Program-made: the position numbers and the translations under genes
Shown here: piece after piece, positions 8,100-16,097 of the stretch
Layout of the letters: each line of letters opens with the position of its first letter
Position numbering within the stretch: the stretch's first letter is position 1
Assembly: GCF_003846135.1 (NCBI RefSeq)
Contig: NZ_RHHM01000009.1
Location: forward strand, 62,001 to 126,000
Direction of reading: 5' to 3'
Source of the DNA: Erwinia psidii
Lineage (GTDB): Bacteria; Pseudomonadota; Gammaproteobacteria; Enterobacterales; Enterobacteriaceae
Length of the DNA stretch: 64,000 nucleotides
Notes under the pieces: generated by a model
Seen by the model: only the letters and a program-made list of their open reading frames with translations
What the model was told of the DNA's origin: nothing
Database searches by the model: none

Positions 8100-9440
8100 A
8101 TGGCTACTTTAACACTGGTGTTAACGGCGGCGGGGTCGGTTTTACTGTTACTGCTGCTGGTAATGAAAGCGCGTATGCACGCTTTTCTGGCGCTGATATT
8201 AGTGTCCGTCGGTGCCGGTCTTTTCTCCGGGATGCCGCTGGATAAAATCGCGGACACCATGCAAAAAGGCATGGGAGGAACGCTGGGCTTTCTTGCCGTG
8301 GTTGTCGCGCTGGGAGCCATGTTCGGTAAAATCCTGCACGAAACCGGCGCGGTCGACAGGATTGCAATCAACATGTTGAAAGCCTTTGGTGAGAGCCGGG
8401 CGCACTATGCGATGGGAATTGCCGGTCTGATTTGTGCGCTACCGCTGTTTTTTGAAGTGGCGGTGGTGCTGCTTATCAGCATCGCTTTTGCCGTGGCGCG
8501 TCGCACCAATGGTAATCTGGTGAAGCTGGTGATCCCACTGTTTGCCGGGGTGGCGGCGTCCGCGGCGTTTCTGCTGCCGGGGCCAGCGCCGATGCTGCTG
8601 GCGTCCCAGATGCATGTGGATTTTGGCTGGATGATCCTGCTGGGCCTGTGCGCCGCGATCCCCGGTATGCTGATTGCCGGTCCGCTCTGGGGGAGTTTTA
8701 TCAGCCGCCACGTTGCGTTCACCCTGCCTGAAGACACCTCGCATCCTGAATTTGAGGAGCACCGGCTGCCCTCGTTTGCTTTCAGTCTGTCACTGATCCT
8801 GTTTCCGTTGCTGTTGGTCGGGCTGAAAACGATTGGCGCGCGTTTCACTGAGCAGGGCAGCACACTGTACGAATGGCTGGAGTTTATTGGTCATCCGTTT
8901 ATTGCCATTTTGCTGGCCTGCCTGCTGGCGATCTACGGTCTGGCATACCGCCAGGGAATGGATAAAGAAAAGGTCATGACAATATGCGGCAGTGCGCTGC
9001 AACCGGCGGGTATTATTCTGCTGGTGATTGGCGCGGGCGGTGTGTTCAAGCAGGTGCTGGTGGACTCCGGTGTGGGGCCGGCGCTGGGGAATGCGCTGAC
9101 CGGTTCCGGTCTGCCGGTGGCCATCTCCTGCTTTGTTCTGGCCGGGGCGGTGCGCATCATTCAGGGATCGGCGACGGTTGCCTGTCTGACTACCGTGGGG
9201 CTGATTATGCCGGTAATTGAACCACTACACTATTCCGGTGCGCAGATGGCGGCGCTGTCGATCTGCATTGGTGGCGGATCGATTATTATCAGTCACGTCA
9301 ACGATGCCGGGTTCTGGCTGTTTGGCCGTTTTACCGGCGCAACGGAAGGGCAGACGCTGAAAACCTGGACCATGATGGAAACCATCCTTGGCACCACCGG
9401 CGCGCTTGTGGGGATGGTAGCCTTTGAGTTGCTCTCCTGA
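8100..9440 (+). CDS. gntU: Gluconate transporter GntU (GntP family)
   Basis: A 446-residue, very hydrophobic inner-membrane permease with about 12 membrane segments, the length of E. coli GntU (low-affinity gluconate importer). The family signature lies in the C-terminal third: RIIQGSATVACLTTVGL and GGGSIIISHVNDAGFWLFGRF. The ATG follows the gntK stop by nine bases. GntU is one of several GntP paralogues in enterobacteria, so exact substrate preference is inferred from position next to gntK. Confidence 0.93.
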   Translation: MATLTLVLTAAGSVLLLLLLVMKARMHAFLALILVSVGAGLFSGMPLDKIADTMQKGMGGTLGFLAVVVALGAMFGKILHETGAVDRIAINMLKAFGESRAHYAMGIAGLICALPLFFEVAVVLLISIAFAVARRTNGNLVKLVIPLFAGVAASAAFLLPGPAPMLLASQMHVDFGWMILLGLCAAIPGMLIAGPLWGSFISRHVAFTLPEDTSHPEFEEHRLPSFAFSLSLILFPLLLVGLKTIGARFTEQGSTLYEWLEFIGHPFIAILLACLLAIYGLAYRQGMDKEKVMTICGSALQPAGIILLVIGAGGVFKQVLVDSGVGPALGNALTGSGLPVAISCFVLAGAVRIIQGSATVACLTTVGLIMPVIEPLHYSGAQMAALSICIGGGSIIISHVNDAGFWLFGRFTGATEGQTLKTWTMMETILGTTGALVGMVAFELLS

Positions 9441-9446
9441 CCGACA

Positions 9447-9471
9447 TGTCCCGGTGCGGTTGACCGGGACA
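9447..9471 (+). terminator. Hairpin after gntU
   Basis: TGTCCCGGT at 9447-9455 pairs perfectly with ACCGGGACA at 9463-9471 (7-base loop), right after the gntU stop. The bases that follow are A-rich rather than T-rich, so it is either a weak terminator or an mRNA-end protecting stem. Confidence 0.45.
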
Positions 9472-9551
9472 TAAAAAGAAACGAGATGTTTTCCACTCTC
9501 GCCCGGCGAGCCTTTCCAGGCGGTGGCACGATCGGGCAACGCCACGTTAAA

Positions 9552-10667
9552 TCAGTCACTCACCACCGTGACCCAGTTGGCATCGCCGCCAGCGGGGGCC
9601 TCTCCGACGCGCTTCAGCGCACCGCTTTGTCTGTCAATGGCATAGCTGCCGATGACCGCACTTTTCTCGCCGCTGGCGATCAGCCAGCGGCCGTCGGGGC
9701 TGATCGCCATACTACGCGGTTGTTTCTCCACCACCCAGCTGCCTGCCAGTCTCAGCCTGCCATCGCCCGGATTGACCCGATAACCGCTTAGCGTGCTGCT
9801 GGTGCGTTCGCTGACGTAGAGAAAACGCCCGTCCGGTGTGATGTGGATATCCGCTGCCCAGATGCGCGGGGTGGTATCACGGTAGTCCGCTGTCCGTTCG
9901 CGCCCATGCGCCAGATGATATTGTGTGGCAACGGCGCTGGGCGTTTCTGCCACTTTTATCAGTGCCCCGCTGGCTTCGCGGCGGAATTGGGTGATGATGC
10001 CGCCCATTTCGCCCACGTTGTACAGATAGCGGTTATCCGGCGACAGCACCGAATGACGAGGCCCGTTTTCAGCCGTGGTATCGACAAAGCCGTGGCCCAG
10101 CGCCGACAGTTTCCCTTCCGGGCTTAGTTTTAGCACCAGCACCCGATCGGTGCCGAGATTAGCGACATAGACCGTTTTTCCACTGGCATCAATGATGGCC
10201 GAATGCGCGGCATGGCCGGTTTTATAGTGGCCAACCGGCGGTGCGGTCAGGTTACCGTCCTGTGCCAGACGGTAGACGTCGACCACATCACCGTCGTAGG
10301 AGGCCGTGAGCAGAAAACGGCCCTGTTTATCCGTGCTTATCCAGGGGTAGCTGGCGGACGCCGGGATTTCACTGCTTCTTGTCAGATTGCCGGTTTTACT
10401 GTCGATATGCCAGCTAACCAGCTTTAGCGGCGTGCCACGCAGCGCCGTGTACAGGGTGTGATTATCGGCGCTCAGTGCCATTGGCATCACTTTGCCACCT
10501 GTCACGGTGCGGCCCAGTAACTGCAAGGCACCGGTTTGCTCATCAAGCGTATAGCGCGCGATGGTGCCATCATTGGCTTCGGACACGTAAACAAAGGTTT
10601 GCGCCATCAGCGGTGCGCTCAAGGCCAACGCTGCCAGTAACGCAGCTGCACAGCGACGTTTTCTCAT
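9552..10667 (-). CDS. Exported lactonase, seven-bladed beta-propeller (Pgl/YbhE-like)
   Basis: A 371-residue protein of the lactonase (PF10282-type) family. Residues 1-22 form a clear signal peptide (MRKRRCAAALLAALALSAPLMAQ, cleavage after the ALMA-like end), which cytosolic 6-phosphogluconolactonase does not have. Repeated propeller blades follow with phrases such as DNHTLYTALRG, TVYVANLGTDRVLVLKL, SPDNRYLYNVGE, TPDGRFLYVSERTSSTLSGY and SPDGRWLIASGE. It is the last gene of a three-gene minus-strand operon, nine bases after the dehydratase gene. The context suggests a sugar-acid lactone opened in the periplasm before uptake; the substrate is not shown by the sequence. Confidence 0.8.
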   Translation of the reverse strand: MRKRRCAAALLAALALSAPLMAQTFVYVSEANDGTIARYTLDEQTGALQLLGRTVTGGKVMPMALSADNHTLYTALRGTPLKLVSWHIDSKTGNLTRSSEIPASASYPWISTDKQGRFLLTASYDGDVVDVYRLAQDGNLTAPPVGHYKTGHAAHSAIIDASGKTVYVANLGTDRVLVLKLSPEGKLSALGHGFVDTTAENGPRHSVLSPDNRYLYNVGEMGGIITQFRREASGALIKVAETPSAVATQYHLAHGRERTADYRDTTPRIWAADIHITPDGRFLYVSERTSSTLSGYRVNPGDGRLRLAGSWVVEKQPRSMAISPDGRWLIASGEKSAVIGSYAIDRQSGALKRVGEAPAGGDANWVTVVSD

Positions 10668-10676
10668 GCTTTTCTC

Positions 10677-12017
10677 CTATCGCAGCAGGGCGGGACGTTT
10701 GGCGTCAAAATGCCAGTTATCGATTAAAAACTGCATACCGAGCGCATCATTGCGGTTTTTATCCGGCAGGGAATGATAGAGCGCATGTGCCTGTTCGACA
10801 CGCGCCATATCCAGCTCAACGCCCAGCCCTGGCCCCTGCGGCAGCTCCAGATAGCCATCGCGGATCTGCGGTGGCTGGCGGGTCAGCTGCTGCCCATCCT
10901 GCCAAATCCAGTGGGTATCAAAGGCGGTCTGGCGGTTGCCCGGTGCGGCTGCCCCCAGATGTGCCACCATCGCCAGTGAGATATCGAAATGGTTATTAGA
11001 GTGGCACCCGGTGGTCAGTCCCCATTCATTGCACAGCTGTGCCACCACATTCGCATTACGCAGGGTCCAGAAATGTGGGTCGGCCAACGGAATATCGATG
11101 GCATTGAGTTGCAGTGCGTGATTCAGCTGCCGCCAGTCATTGGCAATCATGTTGGTGGCGACCGGTATGCCAGTGGCACGGCGGAATTCAGCCAGGGTTT
11201 CGCGCCCGGAATAACCCTGCTCCGCTCCGCAGGGATCTTCCAGATAGGGCACTTTACCCGCCAGCCGCTTACCCCAGTGGATTGCGTCGTCCAGTGACCA
11301 GCTGGCATTCGGATCGACGGTGACTCTGGCATCCGGGAAGCGTGCCAGCAAGGCTTCCACCGTCTCCACTTCAATTTCACCGGCATGAACGCCGCCTTTC
11401 AGCTTGAAGTCACGAAAACCATACTGTTCCACGGCCGCTTCGGCCAGCCGCACGATGGCGTCGCTGTTCATCGCCTTCTCATGGCGCAGATGAAACCACC
11501 CCTCCTCTCCCGGTGCCGCGCGGTAATTCATGTTGGTTAACTGGCGGTCCGCGATATAGAACAGATAGCCAAGTACCGGAATGCGATCCCGCTGTTTGCC
11601 GCTGGCCAGCAAATCGGCCACCGGCAGATTGAGAAACTTACCCTGCAAGTCCAGCAGTGCGGCTTCAATTGCGGCGGCCGCGTTGTAAAATTTCTCCGGG
11701 TTCATCTGTGGAATATGAATGTTGTTGTTGTGCGCCGTCTGCTGAGTCCGCGCTTTGCTGGCGTACAGCTGGCTGAGCGTGGCGTTAAGACGCAACAGCG
11801 AACTGCCTTCTGTCAGCGGCCGAAACTGCTCCAGCAGCTGCAACGTTGAGGCATGGCAGGGGGTTTCACCGACGCCGGTCTGCCCGTTGGAATCGGTCAG
11901 GATCACCAGAATACGCGTGAAGTGGCAGTTATGGGCACCGCCGATATTCAGCAACATACTGTCATAACCGGCGACCGGCACGATGCGCATGGATTTAATG
12001 ACTGGACTGTCTGACAT
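10677..12017 (-). CDS. Glucarate dehydratase-family enolase (GudD/GudX-like)
   Basis: A 446-residue enolase-superfamily enzyme. Catalytic residues of E. coli GudD are present at the same numbers: Lys205 and Lys207 in DFKLKGG, Asp235 in VDPN, Glu260 in YLEDPCGAEQG, Asn289 in ATNMIA, Asp313 in LADPHFW and His339 in GCHSNNHFD. Family enzymes dehydrate D-glucarate/L-idarate to 5-keto-4-deoxyglucarate. The N-terminal capping region departs from GudD: the usual GEIPGG loop reads GETPCHA, and about 30 following residues do not match. The substrate may therefore differ. The gene overlaps the transporter gene by 23 bases and is followed by the lactonase gene. Confidence 0.85.
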   Translation of the reverse strand: MSDSPVIKSMRIVPVAGYDSMLLNIGGAHNCHFTRILVILTDSNGQTGVGETPCHASTLQLLEQFRPLTEGSSLLRLNATLSQLYASKARTQQTAHNNNIHIPQMNPEKFYNAAAAIEAALLDLQGKFLNLPVADLLASGKQRDRIPVLGYLFYIADRQLTNMNYRAAPGEEGWFHLRHEKAMNSDAIVRLAEAAVEQYGFRDFKLKGGVHAGEIEVETVEALLARFPDARVTVDPNASWSLDDAIHWGKRLAGKVPYLEDPCGAEQGYSGRETLAEFRRATGIPVATNMIANDWRQLNHALQLNAIDIPLADPHFWTLRNANVVAQLCNEWGLTTGCHSNNHFDISLAMVAHLGAAAPGNRQTAFDTHWIWQDGQQLTRQPPQIRDGYLELPQGPGLGVELDMARVEQAHALYHSLPDKNRNDALGMQFLIDNWHFDAKRPALLR

Positions 12018-13350
12018 GAATTTTCTCCGAATGTCCGAAGGCAGGGGGAGCCGGTTTACGGCGTAGCAACAGCCAGATACCGGTGACGGCAGATACGCTG
12101 GTCAGCGCGTAAAGCCCGCCGGTGGTGCTGCCGGTATGCATTTCAAGGTAGCCGAATACCGTCGGAGCGAAGAAGCCGCCCAGGTTGCCAACGGAGTTAA
12201 TCAGCGCAATCCCCGGCGCCGCGATGGCCGCGGGCAGCTCACTCTGCGGCATTGGCCAGAAGAAGGCCGCGCTGACTTTGGAACCGATACAGGCGACGAT
12301 CATCGCCAGGAAACCAAACCACGGTGTGCCAGTGGTTGCCATAAATGTGCCGCAGGCGGCAATCAGCATCGCAATGCCAAGCCCTTTTTCCAGGCTATGG
12401 CGGTAGCGATCGGTGGTTTTGCCCAACAGGAACAACGCCACGATAGCGCACAGCCAGGGGATGGCGGTGAGCAGGCCGGTCTGGAAACTGTTGAAGCCCT
12501 GAATGCGCTGGATGATTTGCGGTAGCCAAAACACCAGCGTATAGCCGGTCATGGTCATGGTAAAAAAGATAAGGCAGTAAAACAGCAGGCGGCGATCTTT
12601 GAGTAAACTCCAGCGCCCCTGCACCGCGCTGTGCGCCTCACGGGCGGCCTCTTCCGACGCCAGTTGCTGTGTCAATGCAAGCTGCTCTTGGGCATTGAGC
12701 CATGTTGCGCCTTCCGGTCTGGAGACCAGCACCAGCGCCGCCAGCAGGCCAATCAGGATGGAACCGCCGCCTTCGAGGAACATCACCCATTTCCAGCCTG
12801 CCATTCCGCCAACATCATGCAGCATCAGGATTGCGCCAGTTAGTGGCCCGGAGAACAGAAACGCGCTGGCAGTGGCGCTCAGTACCATCGCCGTGGCACG
12901 TCCTCGCCATGCATTGGGCACCCACTGACGAAAATAGAACAGTACGCCGGGGAAGAAGCCCGCTTCCGCCACGCCAAGCAGAAAGCGCAGCAGATAAAAC
13001 TGGCGCGGTGTGCTGACAAATCCGGTCAGCACCACCACTATCCCCCAGGTGATCATGATGCGTGTCAGCCAGACGCGCGCGCCAAATTTCTTCAGCATCA
13101 TATTGCTGGGGACTTCAAACAGCGCATAGCCGATAAAGAACAGTCCTGCCCCCAGGCCGAAGGCGGCGGCGCTGATACCCGCATCGGCTTGCAGCTCTGC
13201 TTTCACAAAGCCGATGTTGGCGCGATCAATCTGATTAACAATCAGCATTAGCGCCAGCATCGGGATGATGCGACGGAAGAACTTAGCGACAGCGGCGGCG
13301 ATATGCGCCTCGTGATCGACTGATAATTCAGAGGATTGTTGAGCCATCAT
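11995..13350 (-). CDS. MFS sugar-acid transporter (ACS/GudP-like)
   Basis: A 451-residue major facilitator with 12 predicted membrane segments. It belongs to the anion:cation symporter branch (GudP, GarP, ExuT, tartrate and phthalate porters): MLIVNQIDRANIGFVKAEL in helix 1, FGARVWLTRIMITWGIV and the VAEAGFFPGVLFYFRQW segment are typical. It is the first gene of the operon with the dehydratase and lactonase, so it likely imports the aldarate or a related acid. Which acid is not shown. A 300-base region with its promoter lies upstream. Confidence 0.82.
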   Translation of the reverse strand: MMAQQSSELSVDHEAHIAAAVAKFFRRIIPMLALMLIVNQIDRANIGFVKAELQADAGISAAAFGLGAGLFFIGYALFEVPSNMMLKKFGARVWLTRIMITWGIVVVLTGFVSTPRQFYLLRFLLGVAEAGFFPGVLFYFRQWVPNAWRGRATAMVLSATASAFLFSGPLTGAILMLHDVGGMAGWKWVMFLEGGGSILIGLLAALVLVSRPEGATWLNAQEQLALTQQLASEEAAREAHSAVQGRWSLLKDRRLLFYCLIFFTMTMTGYTLVFWLPQIIQRIQGFNSFQTGLLTAIPWLCAIVALFLLGKTTDRYRHSLEKGLGIAMLIAACGTFMATTGTPWFGFLAMIVACIGSKVSAAFFWPMPQSELPAAIAAPGIALINSVGNLGGFFAPTVFGYLEMHTGSTTGGLYALTSVSAVTGIWLLLRRKPAPPAFGHSEKIHVRQSSH

Positions 13351-13606
13351 GCGTTACCTGTTGGGTTGTGAGCAACGTTTCAGATATACGCACTGGCCTG
13401 CGGTACTGCTATGTGTGATTGCCAGAGAGTGATTGGGCAATATTACAAAGATTTAACAAATTCAGCGCATTAACGTGATTTATTAGTAAAAAGTTTACGC
13501 CAGAAATGTGCGCTGGGTGCGATTGTCACAATATGCCAGGCGGCACGGTGGCGATCTTTTCCTCCGGGATAAGCGAGGCGTTCCCTGTCTCTGCGGCGTT
13601 ATGCGG
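13351..13606. other. Promoter region of the sugar-acid operon
   Basis: A gene-free region upstream of the MFS gene, AT-rich at 13430-13500. I see no operator I can name. Confidence 0.4.
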
Positions 13607-13638
13607 GGCAAAAAACGGCCACGTGGACCGTTTTTGCC
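13607..13638 (-). terminator. Terminator of yhgN
   Basis: GGGCAAAAAACGG (plus strand 13606-13618) pairs with CCGTTTTTGCC (13628-13638) around a nine-base loop. On the minus strand the stem ends in a run of T's, placed 15 bases after the yhgN stop. Confidence 0.7.
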
Positions 13639-13652
13639 GGGTGATATGTGGA

Positions 13653-14246
13653 TTAGATTTTGAGATAGGTTCTGATGCCGTCGAGGAACATCTGCGTCGC
13701 CAGCATGATCAGAATTAATCCCATCAGGCGTTCCAGAGCATTGACCCCTTTTTCTCCCAGCAGACGCAGGAACAGCCCGGAGAGCAGTAGTACCACCACC
13801 GTTGTCCCCCAGGCAATCAGCAGTGCGCCAACCAGATACGACATCTGATCGGGGTACTGATGCGAAAGCAGCATCAGCGTGGCCAGTAACGATGGTCCGG
13901 CAACCAGTGGAATGGCCAGCGGCACCAGAAAGGGTTCCTCGCCGGCAGAGAGACCGCTGCTGCTGTTTTCATGAGAGGGGAAAATCATTTTTATGGCGAT
14001 CAGAAACAGAATCAGACCGCCGGAGATAGACACTGTTTCGGTGCGCAGATTGAGGAAAGCAAGAATTTTTTCACCGGCGAACAGGAACAGCAGCATAATC
14101 ACCAGTGCAATCAGCATCTCGCGAATAAGCACCATCCGGCGACGTTTCGGCTCCAGATGCTTCAAAACCGACATAAAAATCGGCAAATTGCCCAGCGGAT
14201 CCATAATCAACAACAATAATATTGTTGCGGAGATCATTTCAGTCAT
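13653..14246 (-). CDS. yhgN: MarC-family inner-membrane protein YhgN
   Basis: A 197-residue MarC/SNARE-associated-type membrane protein, identical in length to E. coli YhgN. Six hydrophobic segments are visible. MDPLGNLPIFMSVLKHL at the first membrane segment and PLAIPLVAGPSLLATLM in the middle are the family signatures. The function is not established. In E. coli yhgN directly follows gntU; here the sugar-acid operon lies between them. Confidence 0.88.
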   Translation of the reverse strand: MTEMISATILLLLIMDPLGNLPIFMSVLKHLEPKRRRMVLIREMLIALVIMLLFLFAGEKILAFLNLRTETVSISGGLILFLIAIKMIFPSHENSSSGLSAGEEPFLVPLAIPLVAGPSLLATLMLLSHQYPDQMSYLVGALLIAWGTTVVVLLLSGLFLRLLGEKGVNALERLMGLILIMLATQMFLDGIRTYLKI

Positions 14247-14354
14247 GGTTATTTTTCTCTTATTTGTTCGCTTAACTGCACGTTATAAGCAGCTCTGCTG
14301 AAAAATCATCGCTAATCGATTTAATTCACTTGCCACTTTCCCAGCATTTTGTAA

Positions 14355-14482
14355 GGTATAGCCTTCATATTTCAAGTTGCAGGTATGTTGGCGACACTCA
14401 TTCATCCGAATCACTTACCTGGTAAGTTCATCGGGATCCCTTCGATTGCCGCCTTCCTGCAACCAGAAATATTTGGGCATAT
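14355..14482. repeat. Degenerate ERIC (enterobacterial repetitive intergenic consensus)
   Basis: The stretch follows the ERIC/IRU pattern over about 127 bases: GCCTTCATATTTCAAGTTGCA at the left arm, the core around CACTTACCTGGTAAGTTC, and TTGCCGCCTTCCTGCAACC at the right arm. The core palindrome is imperfect. It lies in the 390-base divergent gap between yhgN and asd, upstream of the asd promoter. Confidence 0.72.
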
Positions 14483-14637
14483 TCACCCTATTTCATTCTT
14501 ATGACGTTCATTTTAACAGGCCAGGCGTCACTGTCGCAGTCAGTTTGCTTTTCACCCGCGCATTTTCATATCCGTGAGACCTGCGAACACTGCCAGAAAG
14601 TAACATGGCCACAAAACCAGTCTGGAGCAGGTACAAC

Positions 14638-15747
14638 ATGAAAACAGTAGGGCTTATTGGTTGGCGCGGCATGGTTGGCTCCGTGCTGATGCAGCGTATG
14701 GTGGAAGAGCGTGACTTTGACGCTGTCCGCCCGGTTTTTTTCTCCACGTCTCAGCACGGACAGGCCGCACCGTCCTTCGCCGGTCAGTCCGCTGGCGTGT
14801 TGCAGGATGCCTTTAATCTGGAGGCCCTGAAAGCCCTGGATATTATCATCACCTGCCAGGGCGGCGATTATACCACTGATATTTACCCGAAACTGCGTGC
14901 GGCAGGCTGGCAGGGATACTGGATCGATGCGGCGTCCACGCTGCGGATGAAAGAGGATGCGCTGATTATTCTCGATCCGGTTAACCACCACGTGATCCGC
15001 GAGGGACTGGATCGGGGAATTAAAACCTTCGCTGGCGGTAACTGTACCGTCAGCCTGATGCTGATGTCGCTGGGCGGCCTGTTTGCCAATAACCTTGTCG
15101 AGTGGGCGTCTGTCGCTACCTATCAGGCGGCTTCCGGCGGCGGTGCCCGTCATATGCGTGAGCTGCTCAGCCAGATGGGCATGTTACATGATCATGTGGC
15201 GAAAGAGCTGCAGAACCCGGCATCTGCCATCCTTGATATTGAGCGTAAAGTCACTGAGATGAGCCGCAGCGGCGTTTTACCCACCGATAATTTTGGTGTC
15301 CCGCTGGCAGGCAGTTTGATCCCGTGGATCGACAAACAGCTGGAAAACGGTCAGAGCCGCGAAGAGTGGAAAGGGCAGGCGGAAACCAACAAAATTCTGC
15401 AACCGGCGGCCACTATTCCGGTGGACGGTTTGTGTGTGCGGGTGGGTGCGCTACGCTGCCACAGCCAGGCGTTCACGCTGAAGCTGAAAAAAGACGTGCC
15501 GCTGGGTGAGATTGAACAGCTGCTGGCGGCCCACAATGACTGGGTGAAGGTGGTACCGAACGATCGTGATCTGACGATGCGTGAGCTGACGCCAGCGGCG
15601 GTAACCGGCACGCTGAAAACCCCGGTAGGTCGCCTGCGCAAACTGAATATGGGACCGGAATACCTCTCAGCCTTTACCGTGGGCGATCAGCTGTTGTGGG
15701 GCGCGGCTGAACCGTTGCGCCGGATGCTGCGACTGCTGGTGGACTGA
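14638..15747 (+). CDS. asd: Aspartate-semialdehyde dehydrogenase Asd
   Basis: A 369-residue NADP-dependent enzyme that reduces aspartyl phosphate to aspartate semialdehyde, the branch point to lysine/diaminopimelate, threonine and methionine. [10 protein letters not shown] at 8-17 is the nucleotide-binding loop and GGNCTVSLM carries the active-site Cys136. The start at 14638 gives [12 protein letters not shown] as in the family and has GGAGCAGG 6-13 bases upstream; an in-frame ATG at 14605 would add an unsupported leader. It is followed by a perfect 11-bp inverted repeat and the glycogen operon, as in E. coli. Confidence 0.96.
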   Translation: MKTVGLIGWRGMVGSVLMQRMVEERDFDAVRPVFFSTSQHGQAAPSFAGQSAGVLQDAFNLEALKALDIIITCQGGDYTTDIYPKLRAAGWQGYWIDAASTLRMKEDALIILDPVNHHVIREGLDRGIKTFAGGNCTVSLMLMSLGGLFANNLVEWASVATYQAASGGGARHMRELLSQMGMLHDHVAKELQNPASAILDIERKVTEMSRSGVLPTDNFGVPLAGSLIPWIDKQLENGQSREEWKGQAETNKILQPAATIPVDGLCVRVGALRCHSQAFTLKLKKDVPLGEIEQLLAAHNDWVKVVPNDRDLTMRELTPAAVTGTLKTPVGRLRKLNMGPEYLSAFTVGDQLLWGAAEPLRRMLRLLVD

Positions 15748-15761
15748 GACGGCAGCCAACC

Positions 15762-15793
15762 ATGCTGAAGCAGTGCTTTTGTTGCTTCAGCAT
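15762..15793 (+). terminator. Inverted repeat after asd
   Basis: ATGCTGAAGCA and TGCTTCAGCAT form an 11-bp perfect stem with a ten-base loop, 14 bases after the asd stop. There is no T-tract, so Rho-independent termination is uncertain. Confidence 0.5.
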
Positions 15794-16097
15794 CGGGGGA
15801 GAAGGGAAAGGGCAAAACGCCGCGAGCGCGCTATTTGTACAATAATTCCTTTCTCTCTTTTCGTTATATTTTCTTTTTTTTCTGCCTGTAGTGCGCTCCC
15901 GCCTTATTTCCTGTTATTTCTCTCTGATAACAAAATATTTTCATCATTAAACGTTATTTTTCACCATTCTGTGCAGGCTTTATTGCCGCCCTGGCTATGC
16001 TTGAAACTGTACGTTTTTTTGGCTCAATGAAGAGCAGTTCATTCCTCGCCATTCCGGCCTGAGCGAATCGCCTGCCAACCATCATGGGAAGACAGAC
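15794..16097. other. glg operon leader/promoter region
   Basis: About 300 bases without a gene. A T/C-rich stretch (15845-15900) and AT-rich DNA up to 15965 fit a promoter region for glgBXCAP. I cannot assign specific sites. Confidence 0.45.

Noticed and set aside
15773-16030. An 85-codon frame upstream of glgB
   Set aside because: It overlaps the asd hairpin and an AT-rich, T/C-tract leader; its Phe/Leu/Ser-rich translation is typical of random AT-rich DNA.
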